Shown: in pieces, positions 53,312-62,103 of the stretch
Numbering within the stretch: the first letter of the stretch is position 1
Layout: every line of letters begins with the position of its first letter
Translations under genes and position numbers: made by a program
The notes under the pieces: generated by a model
What the model saw: the letters and a program-made list of their open reading frames with translations, nothing else
Databases searched by the model: none
What the model was told of the DNA's origin: nothing
DNA from: Nitratireductor mangrovi
GTDB lineage: Bacteria; Pseudomonadota; Alphaproteobacteria; Rhizobiales; Rhizobiaceae
Length of the DNA: 64,000 bases
Assembly: GCF_007922615.2 (NCBI RefSeq)
Contig: NZ_CP042301.2
Coordinates: forward strand, 4,791,326-4,855,325
Reading direction: 5' to 3'

Positions 53312-54031
53312 GTGCTCAATAAGATGATCATTCCCGACCATACCTGCGACAGCGTTCCGGTCTCTGACCGCATTCGCGCACGTTTGAAGGCTGCCGGACA
53401 CACCTTCCGGGCCAATGACAACATCGCGGCTTTCATCGAGGATGGTGAACTGGAAGGACTTTGCCTGGAAGTCGAGGACCGGATGAATGCGGTGCTTGAC
53501 GCGCTAGTGATCGACACGGAGAACGATCACAACACCGTTGACACGGCGCAGCGCGTAGCGAGGATGTTTGTCGATGAGGTGTTTGGAGGACGGTATCGCC
53601 CGGCTCCGCCCGTCACCAGCTTTCCCAACGTCTCACAGCTGAATGAACTGATGATCGTCGGCCCGCTCACGGTACGCAGTGCCTGCTCCCACCATCTGTG
53701 TCCGATCATGGGAACGATGTGGATCGGCGTCCTGCCCTGCAAGGAGGCTGAACTGATCGGCCTGTCCAAGTTCGCCCGCCTCTGCGACTGGATCATGAGC
53801 CGGCCGCAGATTCAGGAAGAGGCCGTGATCATGTTGGCCGATGAACTTGAAAAACGCATCCGGCCCGAAGGGCTGGCAATCGTGATGGAGGCGGACCATT
53901 TCTGCATGCACTGGCGTGGGGTCAAGGATGAGCAGCCGGTCATGACGACGTCCATCATGCGAGGCGCGTTTATGCAGAACGAGGCGCTCAGACGTGAATT
54001 TCTCGACCTGCGCAAAAGGTGCGGGGAGTGA
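53312..54031 (+). CDS. folE: GTP cyclohydrolase I
   Basis: This 239-aa enzyme converts GTP to 7,8-dihydroneopterin triphosphate, the first step of folate and pterin synthesis. The zinc/catalytic motifs RSACSHHLCPIMG and EADHFCMHWRGV are clear, and DTAQRVARMFVDE matches the family. The GTG at 53312 is preferred because GGAG lies seven bases before it; an ATG at 53324 would be too far from that site. It stands alone here, away from other folate genes except the 5-formyl-THF cyclo-ligase at 61.4 kb, and may be an extra copy carried by an accessory region. Confidence 0.87.
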   Translation: MLNKMIIPDHTCDSVPVSDRIRARLKAAGHTFRANDNIAAFIEDGELEGLCLEVEDRMNAVLDALVIDTENDHNTVDTAQRVARMFVDEVFGGRYRPAPPVTSFPNVSQLNELMIVGPLTVRSACSHHLCPIMGTMWIGVLPCKEAELIGLSKFARLCDWIMSRPQIQEEAVIMLADELEKRIRPEGLAIVMEADHFCMHWRGVKDEQPVMTTSIMRGAFMQNEALRREFLDLRKRCGE

Positions 54032-54154
54032 CCTCGATCAGAGATTCAAGATGCTATCCGATAAGTCTTGCCGGTGCGCTTGGCAGAGGCGACTTCCCGA
54101 TGCCGGGGAACGCGATGAAAGGCACTGGTGCTATATAACTCCGAGGAGGGACGA

Positions 54155-54862
54155 ATGCATACGGCCGTAGAGCAACTAGCATCTGCTTTAACGGAAGATG
54201 TTCCGGATACCGAACTGGCCAGGCGTGCAGCACAAAAGGACGGTGCCGCCTTCGAGGCGATCATGCGTCGTCACAACCAGCTCCTGTTTCGCACGGCGCG
54301 CGGTATCGTCCGCAGCGACGGTGAAGCAGAAGACGTCGCACAGGAAGCATGGATGCAGGTTTGGCGCTCTCTCTCAGGCTTTCGGTCAGAAAGCAAGCTC
54401 TCCACCTGGCTGGTTCGCATCACCGTCAACGAGGCGCTGGGTCGGTTGCGCGGGAAGAGATCGCAGATAATTCCACTGGAGATAGCCATGATGTCGTCCG
54501 ACAACGACACACGGAAGGCGCTGACGGAGGCGCCGGATCGCGGACCGGAGCATTCGGTCGAACGGTCCCGGCTCCGCGCTCTGATAGAGGCGCGCATCGC
54601 GGTTCTGCCCGAAGTATTTCGCAGCGTCTTCATGCTTCGCGCAATCGAGGAGATGAGCGTCGATGAGGTGGCGGAGGTGTTGGACATTCCCGCAGCCACA
54701 GTCCGCACACGCTATTTCCGCGCCCGTGCCCTTCTGCGCGAAAGCCTTGCGCAGGAGATGGATGTCGCCATCGGCGAGGCCTTCAGTTTTGCCGGTGAGC
54801 GCTGTGATCGCGTCGTCGCGGGCGTCATGGCTCGAGCCCGGGTGGAAGGTCTTTGCAAGTGA
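54155..54862 (+). CDS. ECF-type RNA polymerase sigma factor
   Basis: This 235-aa sigma-70 family protein has region 2 (LLFRTARGIVRSDGEAEDVAQEAWMQVWRSL in parts) and region 4 with VFMLRAIEEMSVDEVAEVLDI and TVRTRYFRARALL. GGAGGGACGA precedes the ATG at 54155. No anti-sigma gene is adjacent. The next gene is a Rieske-FAD oxidoreductase on the same strand, 63 bp away, so the sigma factor may control a small redox or stress regulon. ECF subgroup not determined. Confidence 0.88.
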   Translation: MHTAVEQLASALTEDVPDTELARRAAQKDGAAFEAIMRRHNQLLFRTARGIVRSDGEAEDVAQEAWMQVWRSLSGFRSESKLSTWLVRITVNEALGRLRGKRSQIIPLEIAMMSSDNDTRKALTEAPDRGPEHSVERSRLRALIEARIAVLPEVFRSVFMLRAIEEMSVDEVAEVLDIPAATVRTRYFRARALLRESLAQEMDVAIGEAFSFAGERCDRVVAGVMARARVEGLCK

Positions 54863-54925
54863 GGCTTTTTGCCGATCAGGAAACATCTTTGCCACGCAGG
54901 GCGTCGATATGAAGGGAGACTTGGC

Positions 54926-56446
54926 ATGGCCAATACGCAGGACGCGGATAGGGGCCACGATCTTACCCAGGGGGTGACACTGGCTGATTTCAACGGCCGA
55001 CAGATGTTGCGCGGGCATGTGGGGAAAGCCTCCGTCCTGCTTGCACGCGTCGGTGAAGAGGTGCTGGCAGTCGATGCCAGTTGCACGCACTACGGAGGCG
55101 CGCTGGATCAGGGCTTGATCACCGAGGAAACGGTGCGCTGCCCGCTGCATCACGCCTGTTTCTCGCTGCGCACCGGCGAAGCTCTCGGTGCTCCTGCCTT
55201 TGACCCGTTGTCATGCTGGAAGGTGGTGCGAGATAGCGAGCGGATTGTCGTTCGCGAGAAGTCAGCGACCCCGCCGCGCAAGTTTCCCAGCACTCACGAA
55301 CCGCGTGCCATTGTGATCATTGGCGCGGGGGCTGCCGGTTTTGCATGTGCCGAGATGCTGCGCAGAAGGGGCTATGAGGGAGAGCTCACCCTGCTGAGTG
55401 CTGACAAGGACGCGCCTTACGACCGGCCGAACCTGTCCAAGGACTATCTGGCCGGCGATGCGCCGCCCGAATGGATGCCGCTCAGGCCGGATGAGTTTTA
55501 CCAGAAATACGACATCGATCTGCAACTGGGGGTGTCGGTTTCCGCCATCGACGTGCAGGCGCGCCGCGTAGTGCTGGAGGGCGGGCGTGTTCTGGAGTTC
55601 GACCGCCTCCTGATCGCGACGGGAGCGGAACCGGTTCGCCCGCCGATCCCCGGCGCCGACCTGCCGCATGTATTCACGTTACGCAGCTTTGCTGACGGTC
55701 GCGCGCTTTCCGCGGCGGCGGAGAAAGCAAAGTCAGCCGTGGTTCTGGGGTCGGGTTTTATTGGTCTCGAGACAGCGGCCGCGCTCAGGCAGCGTGGGCT
55801 GAACGTGCATGTGGTGACGCTGGATGCCCGTCCGCTTGAGAAGGTGCTTGGGCCGGCACTGGGCGATTTCATTGCCGGGTTACACGAAGGTCATGGTGTC
55901 ACATTCCATATGCGGACTTCGATCAAGACGATCTCCGCCAATGCGGTGACGCTCTCATCAGGTGCCAAGATTGAGGCGGACTTGGTTGTCATGGGCGCAG
56001 GTGTTCGCCCGCGCACCACACTGGCGGAGAAGGCCGGGCTGTCAGTCGACAACGGGGTTCTCGTTGATGAGCGGCTTCAGACGTCTGTTCCCGGCATCTA
56101 CGCAGCCGGCGACGTGGCGCGATGGCCAGGCCCGCAGCACACCGAAACAATGCGCGTCGAACATTGGGTTGTGGCGGAGCGCCAGGGGCAGGTGGTTGCC
56201 GCAAACATGCTCGGGGACGACAGCCCATTTGGCGACACGCCTTTTTTCTGGAGTACACATTACGATGTCACCATTCGCTATGTGGGTCATGCCGAAGACT
56301 GGGATGTTGCGGCCGTCGATGGCGATGTTTCGTCATGCGATGCCAGCATTAGCTACCGGCGGGACGGGCAAACGCTGGCTGTTGCCACGCTGGGGCGCGA
56401 TATGGAGGCGCTGACCAGAAGGCGGCACCTGCCCGCAGCCGAATGA
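54926..56446 (+). CDS. Rieske-type FAD-dependent pyridine nucleotide-disulfide reductase (AIFM3-like)
   Basis: This 506-aa protein fuses an N-terminal Rieske 2Fe-2S domain (C53-T-H55, C72-x-x-H75) to a ferredoxin reductase-type flavoprotein. FAD binding is at IIGAGAAGFACAE (about 132-144), NAD binding at VVLGSGFIGLETAAAL, and the C-terminal VYAAGDVA-like motif is GIYAAGDVARW. The ATG at 54926 follows AAGGGAGACTTGGC. It is close to the AIFM3/rubredoxin-reductase-type family and probably passes electrons from NADH to a small redox partner not encoded nearby. Confidence 0.88.
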   Translation: MANTQDADRGHDLTQGVTLADFNGRQMLRGHVGKASVLLARVGEEVLAVDASCTHYGGALDQGLITEETVRCPLHHACFSLRTGEALGAPAFDPLSCWKVVRDSERIVVREKSATPPRKFPSTHEPRAIVIIGAGAAGFACAEMLRRRGYEGELTLLSADKDAPYDRPNLSKDYLAGDAPPEWMPLRPDEFYQKYDIDLQLGVSVSAIDVQARRVVLEGGRVLEFDRLLIATGAEPVRPPIPGADLPHVFTLRSFADGRALSAAAEKAKSAVVLGSGFIGLETAAALRQRGLNVHVVTLDARPLEKVLGPALGDFIAGLHEGHGVTFHMRTSIKTISANAVTLSSGAKIEADLVVMGAGVRPRTTLAEKAGLSVDNGVLVDERLQTSVPGIYAAGDVARWPGPQHTETMRVEHWVVAERQGQVVAANMLGDDSPFGDTPFFWSTHYDVTIRYVGHAEDWDVAAVDGDVSSCDASISYRRDGQTLAVATLGRDMEALTRRRHLPAAE

Positions 56447-56459
56447 CGGCCATCGGCTC

Positions 56460-57011
56460 CTATTGCCCTGGGTAGCGGACACGCAAATCGGGATCGATCA
56501 CGGCACCATCGGACAAGTGAGCGCGGACGCACTTTCCGATGTCCATGATGTGAAAGACGCTAATGCCGCGTGCGATGAGGTGGTCGGCGATAATCCGCCG
56601 GTGGCATCGCCACCAGACCGCCTCCGCACACATGAGGGCGCATCTATGTTCCCGACAAAGACCGAGAAGTTGAAGAAGAGCAGATTGAAACTCGTCCGTG
56701 CGCGCGAAATCGGCGTAGTTGTGAAAGCTTCTGTTGTTCCAGAAACCGTTTTCTTCAGACGGGATGTCCGCAACCTTTGATCGAAGACCGCCAAGGGAGG
56801 CGCAGTGGGTGTAGCCGATCCCATGGGGCTGCAGCTCCGGCGTGAGAACTTTCGCATTGAAAGACGGATTGGATCGTGATCCCGGAAACCGGCGCACGTC
56901 GACGACAAGATCGACGGAGGTTTCCAGAAGCATCTGCTTGAAGGTCGGCAGTGTGCGGTTTGAGTGACCGATCGTGAAAGCCGCCGAACCAGTCTGGACT
57001 GCCTCAATCAT
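56460..57011 (-). CDS. DUF488 family protein
   Basis: This 183-aa protein has the DUF488 signature FTIGHSNRTLPTFKQML, VDVRRFPGSRSNPSFN and LMCAEAVWWRCHRRIIAD. The family is small, widespread and without a settled biochemical role; the CAE...CHR motif is its usual conserved core. It overlaps the DUF2945 gene by 8 bp (the end of that gene runs into this start), so they are an operon on the minus strand. Confidence 0.87.
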   Translation of the reverse strand: MIEAVQTGSAAFTIGHSNRTLPTFKQMLLETSVDLVVDVRRFPGSRSNPSFNAKVLTPELQPHGIGYTHCASLGGLRSKVADIPSEENGFWNNRSFHNYADFARTDEFQSALLQLLGLCREHRCALMCAEAVWWRCHRRIIADHLIARGISVFHIMDIGKCVRAHLSDGAVIDPDLRVRYPGQ

Positions 57012-57213
57012 TTTCCGACAGCGCCGATTCTTTGTGAGCGGCGATGTGATCCGTTTTGTCGCTCCTGATCTCGTATTGAGGCTCTTCCGGCGATGCGCGC
57101 CGCCGGTGCCCCTTGTAGTCGAAATCGCGCTTGTGGATCTTGATGATGGTTCCGGAGACCCGCCCGGCCTCCGAATTCCAGGTGACGGATTCGCCAACCT
57201 TGAACTTGCACAT
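57004..57213 (-). CDS. DUF2945 (HVA1/Tudor-like) small protein
   Basis: This 69-aa protein has FKVGESVTWNSEAGRVSGTI, IKIHKRDFDYKGH and the charged end PQYEIRSDKTDHIAAHK of the DUF2945 family. The fold is a small Tudor-like barrel and the role is unknown. GGGAG precedes the ATG at 57213, which is the right start although the frame is open further upstream. It is coupled to the DUF488 gene. Confidence 0.83.
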   Translation of the reverse strand: MCKFKVGESVTWNSEAGRVSGTIIKIHKRDFDYKGHRRRASPEEPQYEIRSDKTDHIAAHKESALSEND

Positions 57214-57647
57214 TGCAGCTACTCCCTGCCAAGGCTTCCGGAAGCAAACGTAATTGGTTGGCACAGCGTTCCGTGTGCGCCGACCGTGATCTGTTCCGAT
57301 TAATCAGGATGATGGCGGTTCGATGGTCACAATCTCATCTCGCTGCGTTATCACCGTCAAATGGGTGCAAGAGCAGTTCGCTGAGCTTGTAGGTTTCGCG
57401 GTTGCTTTCGGTGTTGAGGAAACACCAGATGATCAGCGGCGTGAATCTGCCGGATACTTCTCCTCGTCAACGCTGCCATTGATGCTCCGGTAGCGACGCC
57501 CAGAAGACTCTCGCTTTGCCCAGCGATCGATGGGACAACATTAGTCGATGTATCATTGGCGCCGATGTGGTTGCCGTGGCGGCTCAGCTGCCTGGGTGGC
57601 GCGTAGGGCGACATTTCCGTGCTTGCCTCAGTACGCGGTGAAGAGCT
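57214..57647. other. Intergenic with a possible gene remnant
   Basis: No intact gene is seen. On the minus strand at about 57345-57460 a short frame reads FTPLIIWCFLNTESNRETYK and continues to a stop; it looks like a natural protein end but has no start. The promoter of the truncated haemoglobin operon must lie near 57600. Confidence 0.35.
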
Positions 57648-57672
57648 AAAGTGGCATAGAGAATACCACTTT
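57648..57672. promoter_or_regulatory. Candidate NsrR operator
   Basis: AAAGTGGCAT-AGAGA-ATACCACTTT is an inverted repeat with 9 of 10 half-site bases matching. It ends 10 bp before the start codon of the haemoglobin gene, in an operon that ends with an nsrR-type gene. This fits autoregulation by an Rrf2-family repressor released by nitric oxide. Confidence 0.65.
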
Positions 57673-57682
57673 TGAGGTCGAC

Positions 57683-58132
57683 ATGCACGAGCCCTTAACC
57701 CAAAAGCCGCGCCCGGCCCCGGAACAGCCCTTGGAGCATCCAGCCGTCAATCGCACGTTCATCGGCAAGCTCGTCCGTGAGTTCTACCGCCGGGTTCGGG
57801 CGGACGACCGCCTTGGCCCGATCTTCAAGGGAGTGATCGGCGACGACTGGGACCCTCATCTGGAGAAAATGACCGACTTCTGGTGTGCTGTGATCCTCAA
57901 GAACGGGGCTTACAGCGGCCGGCCCGTCCCCGCCCATCTGAAACTCAAGCAGGTGCGTGAGGAGGACTTCGAAATCTGGCTCGGCATCTTCGGGCAGACC
58001 GCGGCCGACCTGTGCGAGCCACTGGTCGCGGACGTCTTCATCGAGCGGGCCGAACGCATTGCCCGCAGTTTGAAGCTCGCGATGTTCTTCTGTCCGTCGG
58101 CCGCCGGAGCGGCTGCGAAGGAGGAGACTTGA
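57683..58132 (+). CDS. Group III truncated haemoglobin
   Basis: This 149-aa globin has the group III pattern: FYRRVRADDRLGPIF (B helix with Tyr), HLEKMTDFWCAVIL and YSGRPVPAHLKLK with the proximal His at about residue 85. Group III truncated globins are linked to nitric oxide detoxification or microaerobic respiration. GAGG with a 5-bp spacer precedes the ATG, and the NsrR-like operator lies just before that. It is first of three coupled genes ending in nsrR. Confidence 0.9.
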   Translation: MHEPLTQKPRPAPEQPLEHPAVNRTFIGKLVREFYRRVRADDRLGPIFKGVIGDDWDPHLEKMTDFWCAVILKNGAYSGRPVPAHLKLKQVREEDFEIWLGIFGQTAADLCEPLVADVFIERAERIARSLKLAMFFCPSAAGAAAKEET

Positions 58133-58133
58133 C

Positions 58134-58613
58134 ATGGCGCCCCGCTCCACAGACCCTTTCCCCGATGCCGTCGCGGCTTTCATAGCGCTCGCGTGGCTGG
58201 GAATGCTCCTTGGGATTTCTTTCCTCGCGACCCCTGTGAAATTCCAAGCGCATTCGCTTGACTTCCCGGTCGCGCTGGAGGTCGGCCGCGTGACCTTCGC
58301 CACCTACTCCAAGGTGGAATGGGGATTGTCGCTGCTCCTCGTCATCGCGACATTCTTTCCGAAGGCCTCGCGCCCCGAGATCGTCTTCACGGCGGCGACG
58401 GTCCTCGTTGTTGCGGTCCAGGCCCTCTGGCTTCTGCCCATCCTCGACGCGCGCGTAGAGGCCGTGATCTCGGGAAAGTTGCTGTTGCCTTCGATGCACC
58501 ACACGATCTACGCCGCGGGCGAGGTGGCTAAGGCTGCTGCGCTTGTTGCGGTCGCGTTGATCGCCCTGTTCAGATTGGGATGGCGCGATGACGTTGAACG
58601 GAGTAGCGCATGA
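58134..58613 (+). CDS. Four-helix membrane protein of the globin operon
   Basis: This 159-aa inner-membrane protein has about four helices (AAFIALAWLGMLLGISFLA, GLSLLLVIATFF, a VFTAATVLVVAVQALWLLP helix, and AAALVAVALIALF near the C-terminus). Two conserved-looking features are KFQAHSLD in the first loop and the central PSMHHTIYAAGE. I do not recognise the family. It starts one base after the globin stop and overlaps nsrR by 4 bp, so it probably acts with the globin in nitric oxide handling. Confidence 0.78.
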   Translation: MAPRSTDPFPDAVAAFIALAWLGMLLGISFLATPVKFQAHSLDFPVALEVGRVTFATYSKVEWGLSLLLVIATFFPKASRPEIVFTAATVLVVAVQALWLLPILDARVEAVISGKLLLPSMHHTIYAAGEVAKAAALVAVALIALFRLGWRDDVERSSA

Positions 58614-59065
58614 AACTGACGCTCCACACCGACTACGCGCTGCGCATGCTGATCTTTCTGGCCGTACATGAAGGCAGACCTGCCACCGTCTCGGACGTCG
58701 CGACGACATACGGGCTTTCTCGCAACCACCTGCTGAAAGTGGCGCTGAAACTCGGGAAGCACGGATATGTCAGGACGGCCCGCGGCCGGTACGGAGGCAT
58801 TTCGCTGGCGGCACCGCCCGAGGATATCAACCTCGGCCGGATCGTGCGGGCGACGGAGGACGGCTTCGCGCTTGTTGAATGCCTGGGCGCCGATGGGGGC
58901 GCGTGTGCCATTTCTCCCGCATGCACGCTGAAAGGCATCGTCGGTAAGGCAGTAGAGGCCTTCCTCGCCGTCTTTGACGACCATACGCTTGCTGATCTCG
59001 TCGGCAACCGCACCTTGCTCAAGGAATTACTGGAAATACCCGGGGATCCGGCGAGAGCCGCATGA
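58610..59065 (+). CDS. nsrR: NsrR-type Rrf2-family nitric oxide-sensing repressor
   Basis: This 151-aa Rrf2 protein begins with the typical MKLTLHTDYALRMLIFLAVH. The helix-turn-helix spans about residues 25-62 and the iron-sulfur cysteines are C91, C99 and C105, the NsrR spacing. The cluster is destroyed by nitric oxide, releasing DNA. It is last in the operon and probably represses it through the palindrome at 57648-57672. The 230 bp after it hold no supported gene. Confidence 0.9.
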   Translation: MKLTLHTDYALRMLIFLAVHEGRPATVSDVATTYGLSRNHLLKVALKLGKHGYVRTARGRYGGISLAAPPEDINLGRIVRATEDGFALVECLGADGGACAISPACTLKGIVGKAVEAFLAVFDDHTLADLVGNRTLLKELLEIPGDPARAA

Positions 59066-59297
59066 AGAGAGCTTCCGGGGCCAACACCAGACAGCTTACG
59101 TTCGCAGAACGGCAGAACATCGCGGCTATCCTCGCTGCGGCGTCGCGAGGGCAGCGCACGGCCGCTCCGACGTTCTTAGGGTTCATGGCACCATTGTCAT
59201 GCTGTTCGCGGGCATGCCTCTCTATCCAACGGGAAGGGGCGCATCTGCGTCGGGTACATTCTCTATCCGCAGATCAACGACTGTTGTGTACCGCTTT

Positions 59298-59891
59298 CTA
59301 GGCTGCCGGGTAGCTGCACTCGAGGTCTGTCAGCAGTCCATTGTGCAACCCGTAGATCCAGCCATGAATTCTTATCTGGCGTCCGGCCTTCCAGGCTGAT
59401 TGCATGATTGGCGACCGGACCAGTCGCTCGACTTGCGACTTGACAGAGAGCTCGCAAAGCCGATCGAGCCGCGCATGCGAACCGTCGCATTTATCAAGCT
59501 CTGCTGCCCGCACGTTAGCAAGGTCTCTTACCGGCTGCAGCCAATGATCGACAATTCCGTGCCGTTTGTCTTCGAGTGCTGCCTGGATGCCCCCGCAGCC
59601 ATAATGGCCACACACGATCACGTGACGGATATCGAGTGCCTCTATCGCGAACTCCAGCACGGAAAGCAGGTTAAGGTCGCTGGGATGAACAAGATTGGCA
59701 ATATTGCGATGGACGAATACCTCGCCTGGTTGCAGTCCGGCGATCACGTTGGCAGGCACCCTGCTGTCTGAGCAACCGATCCAAAGGTATTCTGGGCGCT
59801 GCAGAGCTGCCAGCCTTCTGAAGTAGCCCTCGTCCTCCCGTATCCGCTCGGCGGCCCACTGCCTGTTGTTGACAAGCAGGTCCGATAACAT
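59298..59891 (-). CDS. beta-Carbonic anhydrase
   Basis: This 197-aa beta-class carbonic anhydrase reversibly hydrates CO2. Zinc ligands are C40 in GCSDSRVPAN, H96 and C99 in VCGHYGCGG, with the Asp42-Arg44 dyad. FVHRNIANLV is the usual second motif. It stands alone with a 524-bp upstream gap, and its promoter probably lies in the A/T-rich part of that gap (about 59920-60000). Confidence 0.92.
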   Translation of the reverse strand: MLSDLLVNNRQWAAERIREDEGYFRRLAALQRPEYLWIGCSDSRVPANVIAGLQPGEVFVHRNIANLVHPSDLNLLSVLEFAIEALDIRHVIVCGHYGCGGIQAALEDKRHGIVDHWLQPVRDLANVRAAELDKCDGSHARLDRLCELSVKSQVERLVRSPIMQSAWKAGRQIRIHGWIYGLHNGLLTDLECSYPAA

Positions 59892-60415
59892 TCTTCACTC
59901 CTGCGACTTCCGCATTTTAGCCTATTAGAAGGATGTTCGGGGTTGATTCAATGCAATTATTTCGTTTCGAATGAACATAAAAAATCGTTTGTCCTTCACA
60001 ACTTGCATGGGAATCGTACCGAGCGGTAGCTGTTGTGACTCAGATTCAGGCTTTAGCGGCGAGGCGATGGTTTGCGCCAATTTTTTGTGACGCGCTGTCG
60101 CTCATGAGGCAGGAGGCATCCATGGGAATGATTCGCCGCGGACGCGCCGCGCGTCTTTGTGAGGCGGGCGTGCACACATTGGCCCGAGTATCTGCCGCGC
60201 CGTGGGCCACCGTAGCGTGGAACGATCCCGTGTGCGAAGAACAGACCGTGCTGCGGGGACTCAGTCGCGGCCATTGCGATGACGCCGAAACGATTGCGGG
60301 GCACGGCTGATAGTATTGGGATTGGCGGTTTTTCGTCCCTCCGGTCTGGGCATCACTCAAAGCGGACGCGAATTGGTGGCGGCAAAGTTGCTTGGCTTAC
60401 GCGATCATGAGACTC
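59892..60415. other. Intergenic between carbonic anhydrase and LysR genes
   Basis: No gene is supported. The part next to the carbonic anhydrase start (59920-60000) is A/T-rich and probably holds its promoter. A short plus-strand frame at about 60121-60310 has a ribosome-like GGAGG before ATG but no recognisable domain. Confidence 0.4.
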
Positions 60416-61258
60416 TCAATGAACCACTTGTTTGAGGCCGTCGAACGCCAATTTTAGGTCGTCGCGCCCCTCGCTATCCTCAGAATACACAGCATATGCC
60501 GGGTAGGTGAACCGGGGCGCGCCAGCAACCAGTTCCAGTTCGCCGGCTTCCACATGTGGTGTCACGGCGCTTCTCCGAAAGTACCCGGTGCCGCCGGCTC
60601 GCAAAATGTAATTCAGTCCCAACGGACCAAGCCCAACCATGAGCCCGGCAATGTTCGGCGATGGCGATGCTGATGCATGCGATGCCGTAAACTGCGGCCC
60701 CCAATCGACATGGACATAGTGGAAATCGTCTTCGTCGGCTGATTCATTTATTGTGCGGACAAGAACAAGCTCTTCTTCTTCGATCAGTTCAATCCTGAAC
60801 CCCCTTAGCATTGGTGGCGCATAAAGGACTGCAATGTCGAGAACTCCGGTCCGCAACTGCTCGACCAACTGATCCGGAATGCCGACATTGGCTCGGATTG
60901 CGATCTCGGGCTGGTTCTGTTTCATCCATAACAGCCAATCGAGAAGCAAGGGGTTCCACAGGCTAAGTTCGCCGCCCAATGCTACGATGCTCGTCTTTCC
61001 AACCGGAACCTTTAGCTGTTGGCGGGCACGCTCCCACACTTGGAGAAAAGATTGTGCGAAACGTTCGAATTCACGTCCGGCGGCCGTCAAGACGGCGCCG
61101 TTCCGATTCCGAACGAAGAGTCTACGGCCGAGCTCGTCCTCAAGCGTGCGGATACGTGCGCTGACGGTAGTTTGGGTGACGTGGAGCCGATCCGACGCTT
61201 TGAGAAAGCTTCCCGTATGAACGATCTCCAAAAAAGTGCGGGCTCGATCAATATCCAT
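60416..61258 (-). CDS. LysR-family regulator
   Basis: This 280-aa LysR protein has DIDRARTFLEIVHTGSFLKA, LHVTQTTVSARIRTLEDELG and RLFVRNRNGAVLTAAG in the DNA-binding part, then a somewhat short LysR effector domain. It is divergent from the 5-formyl-THF cyclo-ligase/oxidase genes and probably controls them. Effector unknown. Confidence 0.87.
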   Translation of the reverse strand: MDIDRARTFLEIVHTGSFLKASDRLHVTQTTVSARIRTLEDELGRRLFVRNRNGAVLTAAGREFERFAQSFLQVWERARQQLKVPVGKTSIVALGGELSLWNPLLLDWLLWMKQNQPEIAIRANVGIPDQLVEQLRTGVLDIAVLYAPPMLRGFRIELIEEEELVLVRTINESADEDDFHYVHVDWGPQFTASHASASPSPNIAGLMVGLGPLGLNYILRAGGTGYFRRSAVTPHVEAGELELVAGAPRFTYPAYAVYSEDSEGRDDLKLAFDGLKQVVH

Positions 61259-61276
61259 TACGAAACTCCAATAAGA

Positions 61277-61289
61277 GCAATTTTATTGC
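61277..61289. promoter_or_regulatory. Candidate LysR box
   Basis: GCAATTTTATTGC is a short palindrome (GCAAT/ATTGC around TTT) 18 bp before the LysR start in the 111-bp divergent region. Its position fits a LysR autoregulatory site, though short A/T-rich palindromes occur by chance. Confidence 0.35.
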
Positions 61290-61369
61290 ATTCATATAGC
61301 ATTTAATTCCGTTTGCTTTCTACTTTTATCACGTGCAGCCTCACGAAGGTTTGCACGGAAAAATTGCCA

Positions 61370-62017
61370 ATGTGCGATACATCAAAGCCCGCAGCATATG
61401 CCTCGCCGCCCTGCTTCATGCATGAGCTGGCGCCGGATTGCGGCGGCAAACACAATGGTTCCGATGTCTGGCTCGACGTGCAGCGGTGGCGGAAGGCCGA
61501 ACGAAAGCGGCTCCTCGCCAGTCGCTTGCTGCGGCCTCAAGCTCACCGGCAGAACAGTTCTGATGCGATTGCAAAACAACTGGATTTAGACATCAAGCAG
61601 TTTGCCGGCAAGGTTATCGGCAGCTACTGGCCGATACGGGGTGAACCAGATCTGCGCAACTGGGGCATCGAGGTCGCAGAACGTGGTGGCCGCATCGCGC
61701 TCCCCGTTGTCATTGAAAAGGGCCAGCCTCTCGAATATCGGATATGGACCCCCGGCGATCCGTTGGAGCGGGGCGTGTGGAACATCCTTGTTCCGACACG
61801 TAGGGCCGCGGTGCAGCCGGACGTCGTCATCGCGCCGCTCGTCGGATTCGACCCACAGAACTATCGGCTCGGGTATGGCGGCGGTTATTTCGATCGTACC
61901 CTGGCATCAATGACAGAAAAGCCACGGACGATCGGCGTCGGCTATGCCGATAGCGAACTTTCGACCATCTATCCACAACCCCACGACATACCGATGGACG
62001 CGATCGTCACGAGCTAA
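61370..62017 (+). CDS. 5-Formyltetrahydrofolate cyclo-ligase
   Basis: This 215-aa enzyme converts 5-formyl-THF to 5,10-methenyl-THF with ATP. Family landmarks are [13 protein letters not shown] near the N-terminus, [14 protein letters not shown], and the glycine loop [13 protein letters not shown] with the following GVGYADSEL. The ATG at 61370 is preferred; an earlier one at 61313 would extend into the regulatory region. It is divergent from a LysR gene and precedes the oxidase subunit gene by 86 bp. That pairing is unusual and the gene may serve a one-carbon pathway rather than housekeeping. Confidence 0.87.
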   Translation: MCDTSKPAAYASPPCFMHELAPDCGGKHNGSDVWLDVQRWRKAERKRLLASRLLRPQAHRQNSSDAIAKQLDLDIKQFAGKVIGSYWPIRGEPDLRNWGIEVAERGGRIALPVVIEKGQPLEYRIWTPGDPLERGVWNILVPTRRAAVQPDVVIAPLVGFDPQNYRLGYGGGYFDRTLASMTEKPRTIGVGYADSELSTIYPQPHDIPMDAIVTS

Positions 62018-62103
62018 TCGATAGACGCAGGCAAGGCCTGGTTCCTGAATCTCGTTTGCTTCTGAAACCGCCGCGCCTGTCATACACCAAAGGGGCACGG
62101 CAT

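Noticed and set aside
57357..57614. 85-codon minus-strand frame before the globin operon
   Set aside because: No domain and no ribosome site; another frame in the same place looks more like a real protein end.
59062..59301. 79-codon frame overlapping the nsrR stop
   Set aside because: ATGA overlap is attractive, but composition is Arg/Cys/Ser-rich with no motif and it runs into the carbonic anhydrase end.
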